The position numbers were made by a program, and so were the translations under genes. The notes beneath the pieces are model-generated. The model saw only the letters and a list, made by a program, of their open reading frames with translations. It had not been told where the DNA came from and ran no database searches. Source: Candidatus Eremiobacterota bacterium (lineage in GTDB: Bacteria; Vulcanimicrobiota; Vulcanimicrobiia; Vulcanimicrobiales; Vulcanimicrobiaceae). Taken from it: DNA of 64,000 nucleotides. Positions 48,810-57,744 of this stretch are shown piece by piece (within the stretch, counting starts at the first letter, position 1; each line of letters opens with the position of its first letter). Where the stretch lies: assembly GCA_019240525.1 (NCBI GenBank), contig JAFAYE010000001.1, positions 1,771,300 through 1,835,299 on the forward strand, given 5' to 3'.

Positions 48810-50627
48810 ATGCGTAATACTTCGGCGAGGTTGCGGCTGCAGGGTGCGGCGATCATCTTGTTGGCGTCAATAGTGACTGGATGTGCCGGCCACGCCGGCG
48901 CCGGCTCGACGATCCCACTCGGCGTGGAGTCGGGCGGGGGACCGTTATCCCTCATTCGCAGCGCTCATCGAATCCAGGAGCTCAGCAAAACGGGAATCGG
49001 CGACGCGGTGAACCGTGCGGGTGCCGGTTATCCGGTTACGGCCGATCCGCCCGTGGCGCACCCACCTGAGGCGCCGTGCGTTGACAAGCTTTTTAATCCG
49101 CACACGCCCCCACTGAATCCCAGCGGTTTGCCGGTCGGAGACTTTGCCGACTATGCAGATCACACGTTTAACTATACGCCGCCGTCGAATTGTGCCGGCC
49201 CTTATGCCGCCATTATTTTCAAGATGCATTTTCGAGTGACGGCGGGCGTGCAATACGACCGCACGGGCGCCGTTTGGATCGGTGCCACCAACGTGTTTTT
49301 CGGCACGACCTCCGAGCCGGGCCAGAACGCCAGTCCGGAGTGGAACGTGGAACGCGACGTCACCGAGTACGCGCCGATCTTTGCGCAGCCGTCGATCGGG
49401 CAAGCTTCCGTATATAACATCGTAAACTCGCAATACACCGGTATCATCTACGGAACCGCAGAGCTCGATTTCTATCCGGCGGTCAAGAAGTATCCGGCAC
49501 CAGCGGTTGCCGATGCGGTCTACCCGCTCTCTGCCGGACCGACCGGAGGCTACGTCGATCTCGATGCGCCCTCCGACCAGCTCAGTGGAACCTTTACATT
49601 TCCTCAAAACGTCGAAGCGGCGTACCTTGACCTCATTTTGGAGCCGCAGTCGAACGACGAATTTTGGTACACGTGCTTTCCAAACGATCTGGCGCAAAAG
49701 CTGAACAACTGTGGCGGCACCGCGTTTCGCGAAGGCGAAGTAACCGTTGACGGACAGCCGGCCGGCGTCGCTCCCATCTATCCGTGGATCTTCACCGGAG
49801 GGATCGATCCCTATCTGTGGATTCCTATTCCGGGAGTCGAAACCTTAAACTTCAAGCCGTATCGCGTCAACTTAACCCCGTTTGCGGCTTCACTCGACGA
49901 CGGAAAACCGCATACGATCGCGGTGTCGGTATTCAATGACGACAATTACTTCGCGACCAACGGCGTGCTTCTCGTATACGAAGATCATGGCTCGTCGGTA
50001 GTTACGGGCGCGCTCGTAGAGAACGGAACGGCCATCGCGCCGGCCGAAACCGTCGTCGAACACGTAAAAATGAATCCCTCCGGCGCTGCGAACGGCACGA
50101 TTAAAACCTCGGCGACGCACCCGGTCAGTCTCAAAGGCTACGTCATGACCTCGCAGGGTCGCATTACGACTCAGGTTACGCAGAACATCTCGTTCTCGAA
50201 CGACCAGAAGATCGCGGTGTCGAGCTCGCAGTTTTTTCAGAACATCGCGCAGCTGACGACCATCGCGTCGAATAGCGTCACAACCGCGAAAGGCCATTCG
50301 ACGAAAGCGCAAAGCCAGTGGACCTATCCGCTGAACGTCAAGTACAACTACATCGTCTCGGGCAGCACGGCGACCCAGCGGGCGGACATTTTGCAGACCA
50401 AGAACGGGAACGGCCTCGACCAAACGCGGCACAACGCGGCCTCGTGGTCGCTGCTCAATACCGTGCACTCGTCGGACACGCTCAACTTCACCGCTTCCGG
50501 CTTCACTCCGTCGAACGGCAAGAGCCGCCAGCAGTACAAATCACTGAACGTGGATGGACGTTGCTACCTGAAAACGATTACGTCGAAGAACTACGTCCTC
50601 ACCAGCATCATGAAAGGCTGCTCGTAG
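48810..50627 (+). CDS. PNGase A-like peptide-N-glycosidase lipoprotein
   Basis: A 605-residue exported protein with lipobox IVTG-Cys27. The body matches the peptide-N4-(N-acetylglucosaminyl)asparagine amidase A family (PF12222) known from plants, fungi and a few bacteria. Matching blocks are FRVTAGVQYDRTGAVWIGATN, TSEPGQNASPEW, YTGIIYGTAELDF, SNDEFWYTCFP, GTAFREGEVTVDG and FTGGIDPYLWIPI. These enzymes remove N-glycans from peptides. ATG 48810 has TGGAGA eight bases ahead. The last about 200 residues are beta-rich and end in a Cys. It stands alone between a divergent and a convergent neighbour. Confidence 0.8.
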   Translation: MRNTSARLRLQGAAIILLASIVTGCAGHAGAGSTIPLGVESGGGPLSLIRSAHRIQELSKTGIGDAVNRAGAGYPVTADPPVAHPPEAPCVDKLFNPHTPPLNPSGLPVGDFADYADHTFNYTPPSNCAGPYAAIIFKMHFRVTAGVQYDRTGAVWIGATNVFFGTTSEPGQNASPEWNVERDVTEYAPIFAQPSIGQASVYNIVNSQYTGIIYGTAELDFYPAVKKYPAPAVADAVYPLSAGPTGGYVDLDAPSDQLSGTFTFPQNVEAAYLDLILEPQSNDEFWYTCFPNDLAQKLNNCGGTAFREGEVTVDGQPAGVAPIYPWIFTGGIDPYLWIPIPGVETLNFKPYRVNLTPFAASLDDGKPHTIAVSVFNDDNYFATNGVLLVYEDHGSSVVTGALVENGTAIAPAETVVEHVKMNPSGAANGTIKTSATHPVSLKGYVMTSQGRITTQVTQNISFSNDQKIAVSSSQFFQNIAQLTTIASNSVTTAKGHSTKAQSQWTYPLNVKYNYIVSGSTATQRADILQTKNGNGLDQTRHNAASWSLLNTVHSSDTLNFTASGFTPSNGKSRQQYKSLNVDGRCYLKTITSKNYVLTSIMKGCS

Positions 50628-50641
50628 AGACGCACGGGATA

Positions 50642-51625
50642 TTACTCGGCCGCTGGATTACGGGCGATTCCTTCAACGTCGGTTGATGGCTGAATACCGT
50701 TGTTGTAGCTGTACTCGTACGTGATTCCGGAGGTTCCGGCGTACGCATAGACATCGACCTGACTGTAGGGGATGTCGGCGACCTGGAGGGTACTGTCGGC
50801 GCGGTTGACTCTGGCGTATGTGCCGAAGGCGGCGCTCTTGAGCGGAAATGGCCCGTGCGCAACGCAGGCGGACGGGCAGCCGCTGTAGACCCACACCGCG
50901 GGCGGGCCGCCGGTGTCGAGCGTGACGATGTTGCCGCTGTGATCGATATCGAGTCCGCCGGGCTCGAAGTTCTGGTACGCGGTGATCCTTATTCCGTGGC
51001 CACGGCCGCGCGCCCAGTAGACCATTGACGAGCCGAAGCTCGAGGACTCTTCGCCGGTCGCATAGACACCGCCGTTCTGGTCGACGGCGACGCCGAAGAT
51101 AAATCCGCTGATCTCTGGGTTGGCAAGCTTCGACGAGCAGCCTCCGGCCATGGTGCAGATTGCAATTTTACCTCTGGGGCTCGAGCCTTCGGTATTGGTT
51201 GCCACATAAATCGTCCCGGACTTAGCATTGAGCGTCGCGGCGTTCGCCGGGCTTCCGTATGGGTCGTGGAAGCGGCCCAAGACCGGCCCGCACATGTGCG
51301 GCCCCGCGTAGACGACGACGGTGTTGTGCGCGCTCTCGGGAACCAGCAAATCGCCCTGTGGGTCGCTGGCGATACCAGCAATGCCGTCACCGGAAAGACT
51401 GCATCGCGCAGGCCTGTTCCTGGCATTGCTAGGCCCGTAGCCGAGAACGGTATCGTTCACCGCCACGTAGACGCCGCGTGCGCCTTGGCCGTCATTTTTG
51501 ATGCGAATCCAAGCCGGACGCTGAAGGTTGTTCGCCGGAAGATTAGCTTTAAGCGGCAAGGTGCTCGCGCAACCGCCGAACGTGAGAGCGAACGTTGTCG
51601 AGAAAACCGCGAACGCGTAGCGCAT
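50642..51625 (-). CDS. NHL-like lipoprotein, second family, copy A
   Basis: A 327-residue lipoprotein (ALTFGG-Cys19). After a short linker comes RPAWIRIKNDGQGARGVYVA, RNRPARCSLSGDGIAGIAS and VVVYAGPHMCGP, then propeller-like units (SGTIYVATN, DQNGGVYATGEE, HSGNIVTLDTGGPP). It has strong block similarity to the neighbour at 51649-52638, so the two arose by tandem duplication. Exported and lipid-anchored; ligand unknown. It is downstream of copy B by 23 bases and convergent with the PNGase A-like gene by 14. Confidence 0.75.
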   Translation of the reverse strand: MRYAFAVFSTTFALTFGGCASTLPLKANLPANNLQRPAWIRIKNDGQGARGVYVAVNDTVLGYGPSNARNRPARCSLSGDGIAGIASDPQGDLLVPESAHNTVVVYAGPHMCGPVLGRFHDPYGSPANAATLNAKSGTIYVATNTEGSSPRGKIAICTMAGGCSSKLANPEISGFIFGVAVDQNGGVYATGEESSSFGSSMVYWARGRGHGIRITAYQNFEPGGLDIDHSGNIVTLDTGGPPAVWVYSGCPSACVAHGPFPLKSAAFGTYARVNRADSTLQVADIPYSQVDVYAYAGTSGITYEYSYNNGIQPSTDVEGIARNPAAE

Positions 51626-51648
51626 ATTTATCCCTCGAGCCTCAATGA

Positions 51649-52638
51649 TTAGTGCGCCGCCGGGCTGCGGGCGATGCCTTTGAACTCGCCCGCAACGTTC
51701 ATGCCGCTGTTGTAACTGTATTTGTACGCGATGCCCGCCGTACCGTGATACGCATACACATCGACCTGGCCCAGCGGATAGTCGGCGGCTTCAAAGATGG
51801 AGTTCTGCTCGTTGACCTTGCCGAATTCGGCGGTCCCTTTGAGCGGGAACGGCCCGTGCGCTGCGCAGGTAGACGGGCAGCCGCTATAGACCCAGAGAGC
51901 CGGAGCGACCGGATCGAGAGCCAGAATGTTCCCGGTTGCGTCAATATCGAGGCCGCCCGGCGAAGCGTTCTTAAACGCCGTCATCTCTCTGCCGGTGCCC
52001 TTGCCATTGGGCCAGTAGACCAGCGAGGCTCCTTCACCCGATTGCGCCGTTTGGCCGCTGGCATAGACTCCGCCGCGCCGGTCGACGGCCACTCCGATCA
52101 AAGCACCGCCGATGGCTACATTGGCGAGTCTCGTGGTGCAACCACCCGAGAGCGAGCAGACCGCGACGTCGCCATACAGCTGGTTGCGCGCCTCGAAGTT
52201 TCCGATGTAGATAATTCCAGTCGCCGCGTTACGCGACGCCGCGTCCGTCGGATAGCCATACGGGTCGCTAAAGCTTCCAATCTCCGGTCCGCACGTAGGG
52301 GAACCTGCGTAGACGACGACCGTAAGCGGTCCGCCCTCGGGAACGATGAGATTCCCCTGAGGGTCGCTCGCGATATCGTTCGGATAGCTGCTCGAGAGGC
52401 TGCAGCGCGGCGGCCGGTTTCTATCGTTTGCCGGGCTAAAACCGAGAATCGTGCCTTGGTAGAACGACGAAACGTAGACGGCTCGCGCGTCGCTCGCATC
52501 GTTCCGAATGCGAACCCATGCCGGTGGTGCCATGGTGGTGCTCGACAGCAAGCCCGTATTCGGCGAGGACGCGCTGGCGCAGCCGCTCAGAAGCGCAAGT
52601 GCCGGTGTTGCCAAGGCAACCGCAGACATGCAACGCAT
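51649..52638 (-). CDS. NHL-like lipoprotein, second family, copy B
   Basis: About 329 residues from ATG 52638, which has GGGGGA four bases upstream; an ATG at 52668 would add ten polar residues. The lipobox is LLSG-Cys. PPAWVRIRNDASDARAVYV, NRPPRCSLSSSYPNDIAS and TVVVYAGSPTCGPEIG align with copy A block by block, as do the propeller units (GIIYIGNF, DRRGGVYASGQ, DATGNILALD). It is the first gene of the pair. The function is unknown. A barrel gene lies 37 bases upstream on the same strand, so all three may be one operon. Confidence 0.75.
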   Translation of the reverse strand: MRCMSAVALATPALALLSGCASASSPNTGLLSSTTMAPPAWVRIRNDASDARAVYVSSFYQGTILGFSPANDRNRPPRCSLSSSYPNDIASDPQGNLIVPEGGPLTVVVYAGSPTCGPEIGSFSDPYGYPTDAASRNAATGIIYIGNFEARNQLYGDVAVCSLSGGCTTRLANVAIGGALIGVAVDRRGGVYASGQTAQSGEGASLVYWPNGKGTGREMTAFKNASPGGLDIDATGNILALDPVAPALWVYSGCPSTCAAHGPFPLKGTAEFGKVNEQNSIFEAADYPLGQVDVYAYHGTAGIAYKYSYNSGMNVAGEFKGIARSPAAH

Positions 52639-52675
52639 GTGATCCCCCGTCAAGTTCGTCAGCACCACGATGGTG

Positions 52676-53557
52676 CTACCGGAGCTGCACGACCATGCCG
52701 GCTCCGATATAATTGAATTTCAGCTCTGCAATTCCGGTGAATGCGTGGCCATATTCTAGATCGAGCTCCGTACGAGTGCCGAGCAGTTTCTGAACGCCGA
52801 AATCCGTGAATGCACGGCCACCGGGGCTCGGCCCGATTTTCGATACATAGACGTACTCCGCGTAGAACTGATAGTAGTTCGGAATCTGGGTGGTGAGCAC
52901 GAGAGACGGTGTGGTTACGCCGTATTGCGTGCGCAGATCGTTTGAGTAGTGCCCGGTCGACGAAACAGCGATCGTCGTACCAAGAGCCGTCGCAGAACTC
53001 ATCGCATAGGATGCATCGAAGTTGCCGGTCAGCGTGGCGCTGCCCGCAGTCAGAAATTTCGAGCCGTTTGGCCCCGTATAGAGCCCGTCAAAGGCGACCG
53101 TCCACCGACCGGTTGGGGGAAATTCGTATTTGAAGCCGAGTCCGGAATCGGCGACTCCGTTGAGCACTGTACCGGACTTGTCGGGCGCATAGGTGCGCAC
53201 GCCTTCGTAGTTTGGCCCAATCACGTCGAATTCGAAACGCGGTGCAATACCCAGGCGAAGGAAGTTCTGAGGGACTTGGCTTTGGACCGAGCCTTTCGTT
53301 GGCGTGCCGTTCACTTGGTTCTGATAGCCGAGCTCGAAGACCGCGGTGCCATGTTGAACCGCGCACGTACTGAAGCCGACAGTTGGTCGATTTGCGGTCG
53401 CAAGTAAGCGACTGGGGCCGCCGCACGGGTCGGAAGCAGTCGGACTTGGCGACGGCGACGTGGGCTGCTGACCATCGACGGGTCTCGCAGTATACGTTAG
53501 CGTGAAGACGACGGCGGCCAGCGTGGTTGCCAGCCAAAGAACTCTCCTTACCGTCAT
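52676..53557 (-). CDS. Outer-membrane beta-barrel protein
   Basis: A 293-residue exported protein: signal peptide (about 1-29, ending DGQ), a Pro/Ser/Thr linker, then strands such as GTAVFELGYQNQV, FLRLGIAPRFEFDVIGP and DSGLGFKYEFPPTGRWTVAFDGLYT, closing with KFNYIGAGMVVQLR. Phenol-MetA/neuromedin-U-like outer-membrane proteins follow this pattern. Cysteines at the mature N-terminus (PCGGP, STCAV) suggest a disulfide. It shares strand and the 37-base gap with the NHL lipoprotein pair, so it may supply an outer-membrane pore for them. Confidence 0.65.
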   Translation of the reverse strand: MTVRRVLWLATTLAAVVFTLTYTARPVDGQQPTSPSPSPTASDPCGGPSRLLATANRPTVGFSTCAVQHGTAVFELGYQNQVNGTPTKGSVQSQVPQNFLRLGIAPRFEFDVIGPNYEGVRTYAPDKSGTVLNGVADSGLGFKYEFPPTGRWTVAFDGLYTGPNGSKFLTAGSATLTGNFDASYAMSSATALGTTIAVSSTGHYSNDLRTQYGVTTPSLVLTTQIPNYYQFYAEYVYVSKIGPSPGGRAFTDFGVQKLLGTRTELDLEYGHAFTGIAELKFNYIGAGMVVQLR

Positions 53558-53688
53558 CGCCCCTCGATCGCCACGTCAACCACCATCGATCGTCACTCTT
53601 CCGCTTCGAGCGCTGAGTTCCACCCTACGGCCATGCGTTCCGTGGGTACAGTACCGTACAAACGGTCGAGGAGGTTTCAGCACGTACC

Positions 53689-54564
53689 ATGCCGGCACGC
53701 CGGGTTGAACTTCGAAAAGAGCTAGGTCCTATAGTGAAAGCGACGGTCGCGGGATTCCAACGACACAAAGGGCAGTGGCTCGCTGCCGCGATCGCGTATT
53801 TCACGGTCTTTGCGGTCGCGCCGCTCATCATCATCGTGGTGGAAATCGCGGGCCTCATTCTTGGCCGCCATCAAGGCGTCTTGGATTCTCTCTACGGATA
53901 TCTTTCGCAGACGGCCGGAAAATCGGCGGCGACCGGCATCCGCGCCATCGTCAGCGCTACGTTCGCGCAGAAGCATTCGGGAATCATGGCGCAGACCGTC
54001 AGCTGGATACTTTTTGCGGTGGCGGCCGCGGGGCTCTTCGGATCGTTACAGGACGCGCTCAATACGATCTGGGACGTGCAACCTCGAAAGCGCGGCTTCC
54101 TCGATACCGTTCGTGAGCGGGCATTTTCGTTTGCCGGCGTGCTCTGCATCGCATTTCTTCTGCTCGTTGCGCTTGGGGCGAATACCGTTCTGACGATTGC
54201 CGGCCAAGCGCTGGCGCATGTCGCTCCGTTTTTCCCAACCTTGATCAAGGCTGCCGACTTCGTTTTGTCGTTCGCCATCATTACCGTGCTCTTCGGACTA
54301 TTGTTCAAGTACTTGCCCGAATGCCAGGTCGCGTGGACCGGCGTGTGGCCGGGCGCGGCCGGCACCGCATTACTCTTTGTCATCGGGCAGTTCTTGTTAG
54401 GCTGGTATCTCGGGCGTGCCGGAATTTCGTCGACCTACGGTGCATTCGGGGGCCTCGTCGTCTTTCTATTGTGGGTGAACTACTCCGCGCAGATCATGCT
54501 CTTGGGCGCTGAGTTCACGCACGCATTTGCGAGTCGTTCCGGCAGCGGAAAGTTCGAAACGTAA
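53689..54564 (+). CDS. YihY/BrkB family inner-membrane protein, second copy
   Basis: A 291-residue six-helix protein, paralogue of 28039-28962. The blocks QRHKGQWLAAAIAYFTVFA, VAPLIIIVVEIAGLILGRHQ, DALNTIWDVQPRKRGFLDTV and YLGRAGISSTYGAFGGLVVF are nearly the same as in the first copy, so the pair is a genuine duplication. The first copy has an adjoining DUF1469 gene; this one is followed by an unknown soluble protein gene after 16 bases instead. Function in the family is unknown. Start is ATG 53689. Confidence 0.88.
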   Translation: MPARRVELRKELGPIVKATVAGFQRHKGQWLAAAIAYFTVFAVAPLIIIVVEIAGLILGRHQGVLDSLYGYLSQTAGKSAATGIRAIVSATFAQKHSGIMAQTVSWILFAVAAAGLFGSLQDALNTIWDVQPRKRGFLDTVRERAFSFAGVLCIAFLLLVALGANTVLTIAGQALAHVAPFFPTLIKAADFVLSFAIITVLFGLLFKYLPECQVAWTGVWPGAAGTALLFVIGQFLLGWYLGRAGISSTYGAFGGLVVFLLWVNYSAQIMLLGAEFTHAFASRSGSGKFET

Positions 54565-54580
54565 TCCGAAGAAAGGGCGC

Positions 54581-55408
54581 ATGGAAATCGCGATCGCCGA
54601 GAAGGGCGCGTTCTACTTCGAACCCCGGATCACGACGCAAGAGGCTCGCGGCCGCGCGAGCGCGCACAAAACGTCGGCGTTCGGAACGCTCTCGCGGCTC
54701 TTCTCGCGACCGAAAGAAGAAGACATCGCGCTATCCGATCAAGGCCTGTGGTATCTGCCGCTATGGCATGCAAAGGCCCATCTCCATTTTGTCTACGATC
54801 GCAGCGAATCGTATAAGCTTCCAATAACGACTCACCACGCGTCGACGGTCACCTTGGGCGGAAACGAATACCCGGTCTCCGGCGGCGCCATTGACTTGCC
54901 GGTGATCGAGCACTGCGAGCGCGAGGAACAACGGGAAGTATGGCTCGACGGATTGAGCGGACAGCCAATCAATTCGCAACCCTATTTGAAGGCGGCGGCG
55001 ATTCCCGTCGACCTCGACGGCTTCGCCCCGGAGGGCGCGAAGATCGTTGCGCCGGCGTTTCGCGCATCGGCCGTCGTTCGAACGCTGTTGGGAGAAGACT
55101 TCCGCCCAACCGACGCCGACGACATGAAGCAAGAAGAAGTGAACGTCGAGTGCATCGACCTCTATCTTCGGCCAACGTTCAATTTTACGTGCAACTGGGC
55201 GGCAAAGAACAAACTGGCCGATCTGGCCGTCGACGCGCTTACCGGAGAGCTGCAAAGCCAGCCGCCGGTCGCGGTGGCCGCGGTAGCAAAGCTGTTGAAG
55301 CCCGAGACTCTCTTCGATCTCGGCGCCGAAACGCTGAACGTGGTCGTACCGGGCGGTGCGATCGCCCTAAAAGTCGTCAAAGCGCTCGCGCACAAACAGA
55401 AGACCTAG
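54581..55408 (+). CDS. Hypothetical soluble protein downstream of YihY
   Basis: A 275-residue soluble, acidic protein from ATG 54581, preceded by AAAGG. Residues about 1-15 (MEIAIAEKGAFYFEPRI) and about 55-170 look like mixed alpha/beta with DQGLWYLPLWHAKAHLHFVYD. Charged stretches such as RPKEEDIALSD and HCEREEQREVW are scattered. The last 80 residues are helical and Ala/Val-rich (VAVAAVAKLLKPETL, GGAIALKVVKALAHKQK). No family recognised. It follows the YihY gene by 16 bases, and so may be its functional partner. Confidence 0.6.
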   Translation: MEIAIAEKGAFYFEPRITTQEARGRASAHKTSAFGTLSRLFSRPKEEDIALSDQGLWYLPLWHAKAHLHFVYDRSESYKLPITTHHASTVTLGGNEYPVSGGAIDLPVIEHCEREEQREVWLDGLSGQPINSQPYLKAAAIPVDLDGFAPEGAKIVAPAFRASAVVRTLLGEDFRPTDADDMKQEEVNVECIDLYLRPTFNFTCNWAAKNKLADLAVDALTGELQSQPPVAVAAVAKLLKPETLFDLGAETLNVVVPGGAIALKVVKALAHKQKT

Positions 55409-55423
55409 AGGCCCGCAGCCCGT

Positions 55424-56434
55424 TTAGGCGGCGTCAAGCCGATCGTAGCGGCGGACCTTGTAAATGGCCGTCGATAGCGCCCAGCTCGCAATGAATACGC
55501 CCACGATGATGAAACCGAGCGTTCCGAAGTTATCGCTCAGCGCGGCGATTCGGTCCCAAACTCCGCCGCTCAGGTGGAGCTGCGAAGCGATCACGCTCGT
55601 TGCTTCGATCCCGCCGACGATCAGTGCGACCAGAACCGAAACGAGCGTAATAACCATATTGTAGTAGAGCTTACGCATCGGCTTGATGAAGGCCCAGCCG
55701 TAGGCGCCGAGCATCAGGATGCCGTCGGTCGTATCGATTAACGACATTCCCGCGGTGAAGAGCAACGGAAATATGAGGATGTCGTAGACGGGGAGTCCTT
55801 TTCCGGCTTCGACGGCAGCGATTCCCAGCAGCCCGACCTCGGTGGCCGTATCGAACCCCAACCCGAACAGAAGTCCGATCGGATACATCTTCCAGCTGCA
55901 ATCGACCATCTTGAGCAACGGCCGGAAGAAGCGGGCAATGAGACCTCGCCGCTCGAGCATTTCGTCGACGCCCTGATAGTTGTATGCCTTGCCGGCGCGG
56001 GCGAACTGGAATGCTTGAAAAATGTCGAGCAAGACGAGAAGGTTGATTGCCGCAACCACCAATAGGAACGACGCCGAAACCGAGGTTCCGACGACTTCGC
56101 CAATCCTCTGCAGCGCCGGTAGCTGGTTTTTTACAATCGACGCGGCGAAAGCTATGGCAACGGTCAGCGCCACGACGATCGTCGAGTGGCCGAATGAAAA
56201 GAAGAAGCCGACTCCGACCGGCCGCTTATTCTCCTGCATGAGTTTGCGAGTGACGTTATCGATCGCAGATATATGGTCGGCGTCGACGGCGTGTCGTAAG
56301 CCGAACGTATATGCGAGCAGAGCCGTCCCGAGTAAGAGCGGCCGTGACGAAAGCAGCAGAAGAGCCAATCCCCACGCGGCGCAGTTCAAACCGATGAGGA
56401 ATGCGTAGACGAAAAAGATCTTATTCTTCATCAT
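55424..56434 (-). CDS. NiCoT family nickel/cobalt permease (HoxN/NixA-like)
   Basis: A 336-residue inner-membrane permease with eight helices. The helix 2 signature RHAVDADHISAIDNVTR (H-x4-DH) binds the metal ion, and FFSFGHSTIV and LGFDTATEVGLL are the other NiCoT signatures. It takes up Ni2+ and/or Co2+ with high affinity. The length matches typical family members. It is the last gene of a minus-strand operon with NicO, split DUF4331 and TPR genes, overlapping the TPR gene by 4 bases. Exporter and importer in one operon suggest tight control of the metal, or use of one for a metallochaperone route. Confidence 0.93.
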   Translation of the reverse strand: MMKNKIFFVYAFLIGLNCAAWGLALLLLSSRPLLLGTALLAYTFGLRHAVDADHISAIDNVTRKLMQENKRPVGVGFFFSFGHSTIVVALTVAIAFAASIVKNQLPALQRIGEVVGTSVSASFLLVVAAINLLVLLDIFQAFQFARAGKAYNYQGVDEMLERRGLIARFFRPLLKMVDCSWKMYPIGLLFGLGFDTATEVGLLGIAAVEAGKGLPVYDILIFPLLFTAGMSLIDTTDGILMLGAYGWAFIKPMRKLYYNMVITLVSVLVALIVGGIEATSVIASQLHLSGGVWDRIAALSDNFGTLGFIIVGVFIASWALSTAIYKVRRYDRLDAA

Positions 56435-57744
56435 CGCTCGAAGGAGGCGAGAACGCGGCGCGCATCGTCGGCATAAAAGGGATGGAACTGCGGGTCGGCC
56501 GCGAGCGCGGCGCGAAGCCGCCGCTGCGCTTCATCGCGATGACCGGTATGCCAGGCGATGATGCCGGCGTGATATTGGAGCTCCGGATCCTCGGTTTCAT
56601 ACCGCGTCGCGCGTTCGGCGAAAGCGCGAGCCGCTCTCCAGCGACCGGTCGCTGCGAGCACCCAAGCCAAGGTGTCGTCCGCGTAGATTTCGTTTCCGCG
56701 TTTGGCCACGTCAGCGCGCGCTTCGGCCAGGGCGTCGCCGAGGTGCTCGCGATGCTCGGCGTAGTACATCGCCAAAAGGCGATCGTTGATTCCTTGAACG
56801 TTGAATAGCCGTTGCTCTGCTCGGATCAGTGCGTCGGTTTTGCGGGCGCCGTTTTCGTCACCCAGAGCCCGCTGCGCGTCGGCTTGATATCCCAGAGCCT
56901 GCGGAAGCGGGTAAAGTTCGGCACTACGCGTCGCCGATTCGAGCGAACGCTGCCAGTCGTGATGCGCGCGGTAGACCTTTGCCTGAAATAACAAGGCCAT
57001 TGCGTTGTCGGGAAAGATCCGCAGCGCCTCGACGAACTGGGAATTGGCGGTCTGCGCATCGCCGGCTTCGAAAGCGAGCTGGGCGTCGCGTACGTGATAC
57101 CAAGAGCGCGTATAAGCAGGAATGCTCATCATGCGATCGACGATATCCGTCGCCTGCGCCATCTCGACGCGTGCCTCGCTCAGACCGCCGGTAAGCTCGT
57201 TGTAGCGCGCGCGGATCGACATCCAGGTCGGATTGGGATCGGGCCCGGCCGGACTCGCTAAGGCGCCGGCGGCTTCCCGGTAGCGTCCCAGTTCCATGAG
57301 AATCGAAGCGATCTGCGCGCGCGCGCTCTCGTCGGATGGGTAGCCGGCTAATGACGCCCGTTCCGCTGCGAGCGCGGCCGGAAATTGGTGAAAAGCGATA
57401 TCGCTTGCGGCGATGACGCCGAGTGCCTGGACATTGCCTTGCGGCTGAAGCGCGAGAGAGCGGACCGCCATGGCGTGCGCGCGTGTAACGTCGTTGAGGT
57501 CGCCGGTTTCGCGGAACCTTTGCAAATACTCACTGGCGAGGACTCGCCGCGTGATTTGATCGGTTGGATCGCGCGTGACTTGGTCTTCGTAAAAGGTGAT
57601 GAACCGGTCGCGGTGCAGGTAGTCGGTCGAAACGGGCGCCGATGCCAGCCCCGTACTCTGCGTTTGATGCGTGGCAAACCAGGGCCACGCCGCGCCGAGG
57701 GCGGCCGCCGCTACAAACGCGACGACCGCCGTTGACGTCCTCAC
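56431..57744 (-). CDS. TPR-repeat periplasmic protein
   Basis: A 437-residue protein: an N-terminal hydrophobic signal anchor (about 5-24), then about nine helical hairpin repeats. TPR-type patterns are seen as DVTRAHAMAVRSLALQPQG, YREAAGALASPAGPDPN and AQTANSQFVEALRIFPDNA, with a final RDEAQRRLRAALAADP. It is a scaffold rather than an enzyme. It sits between the two DUF4331-type genes and the NiCoT permease, with zero gap on one side and a 4-base overlap on the other. A role in assembling the nickel/cobalt system is inferred. Confidence 0.8.
   Translation of the reverse strand: MRTSTAVVAFVAAAALGAAWPWFATHQTQSTGLASAPVSTDYLHRDRFITFYEDQVTRDPTDQITRRVLASEYLQRFRETGDLNDVTRAHAMAVRSLALQPQGNVQALGVIAASDIAFHQFPAALAAERASLAGYPSDESARAQIASILMELGRYREAAGALASPAGPDPNPTWMSIRARYNELTGGLSEARVEMAQATDIVDRMMSIPAYTRSWYHVRDAQLAFEAGDAQTANSQFVEALRIFPDNAMALLFQAKVYRAHHDWQRSLESATRSAELYPLPQALGYQADAQRALGDENGARKTDALIRAEQRLFNVQGINDRLLAMYYAEHREHLGDALAEARADVAKRGNEIYADDTLAWVLAATGRWRAARAFAERATRYETEDPELQYHAGIIAWHTGHRDEAQRRLRAALAADPQFHPFYADDARRVLASFER

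Noticed and set aside
51652..52716. Plus-strand frame of 354 codons opposite the NHL lipoprotein.
   Set aside because: Arg/Ala-rich shadow; the minus-strand lipoprotein has a lipobox and aligns with its neighbour.
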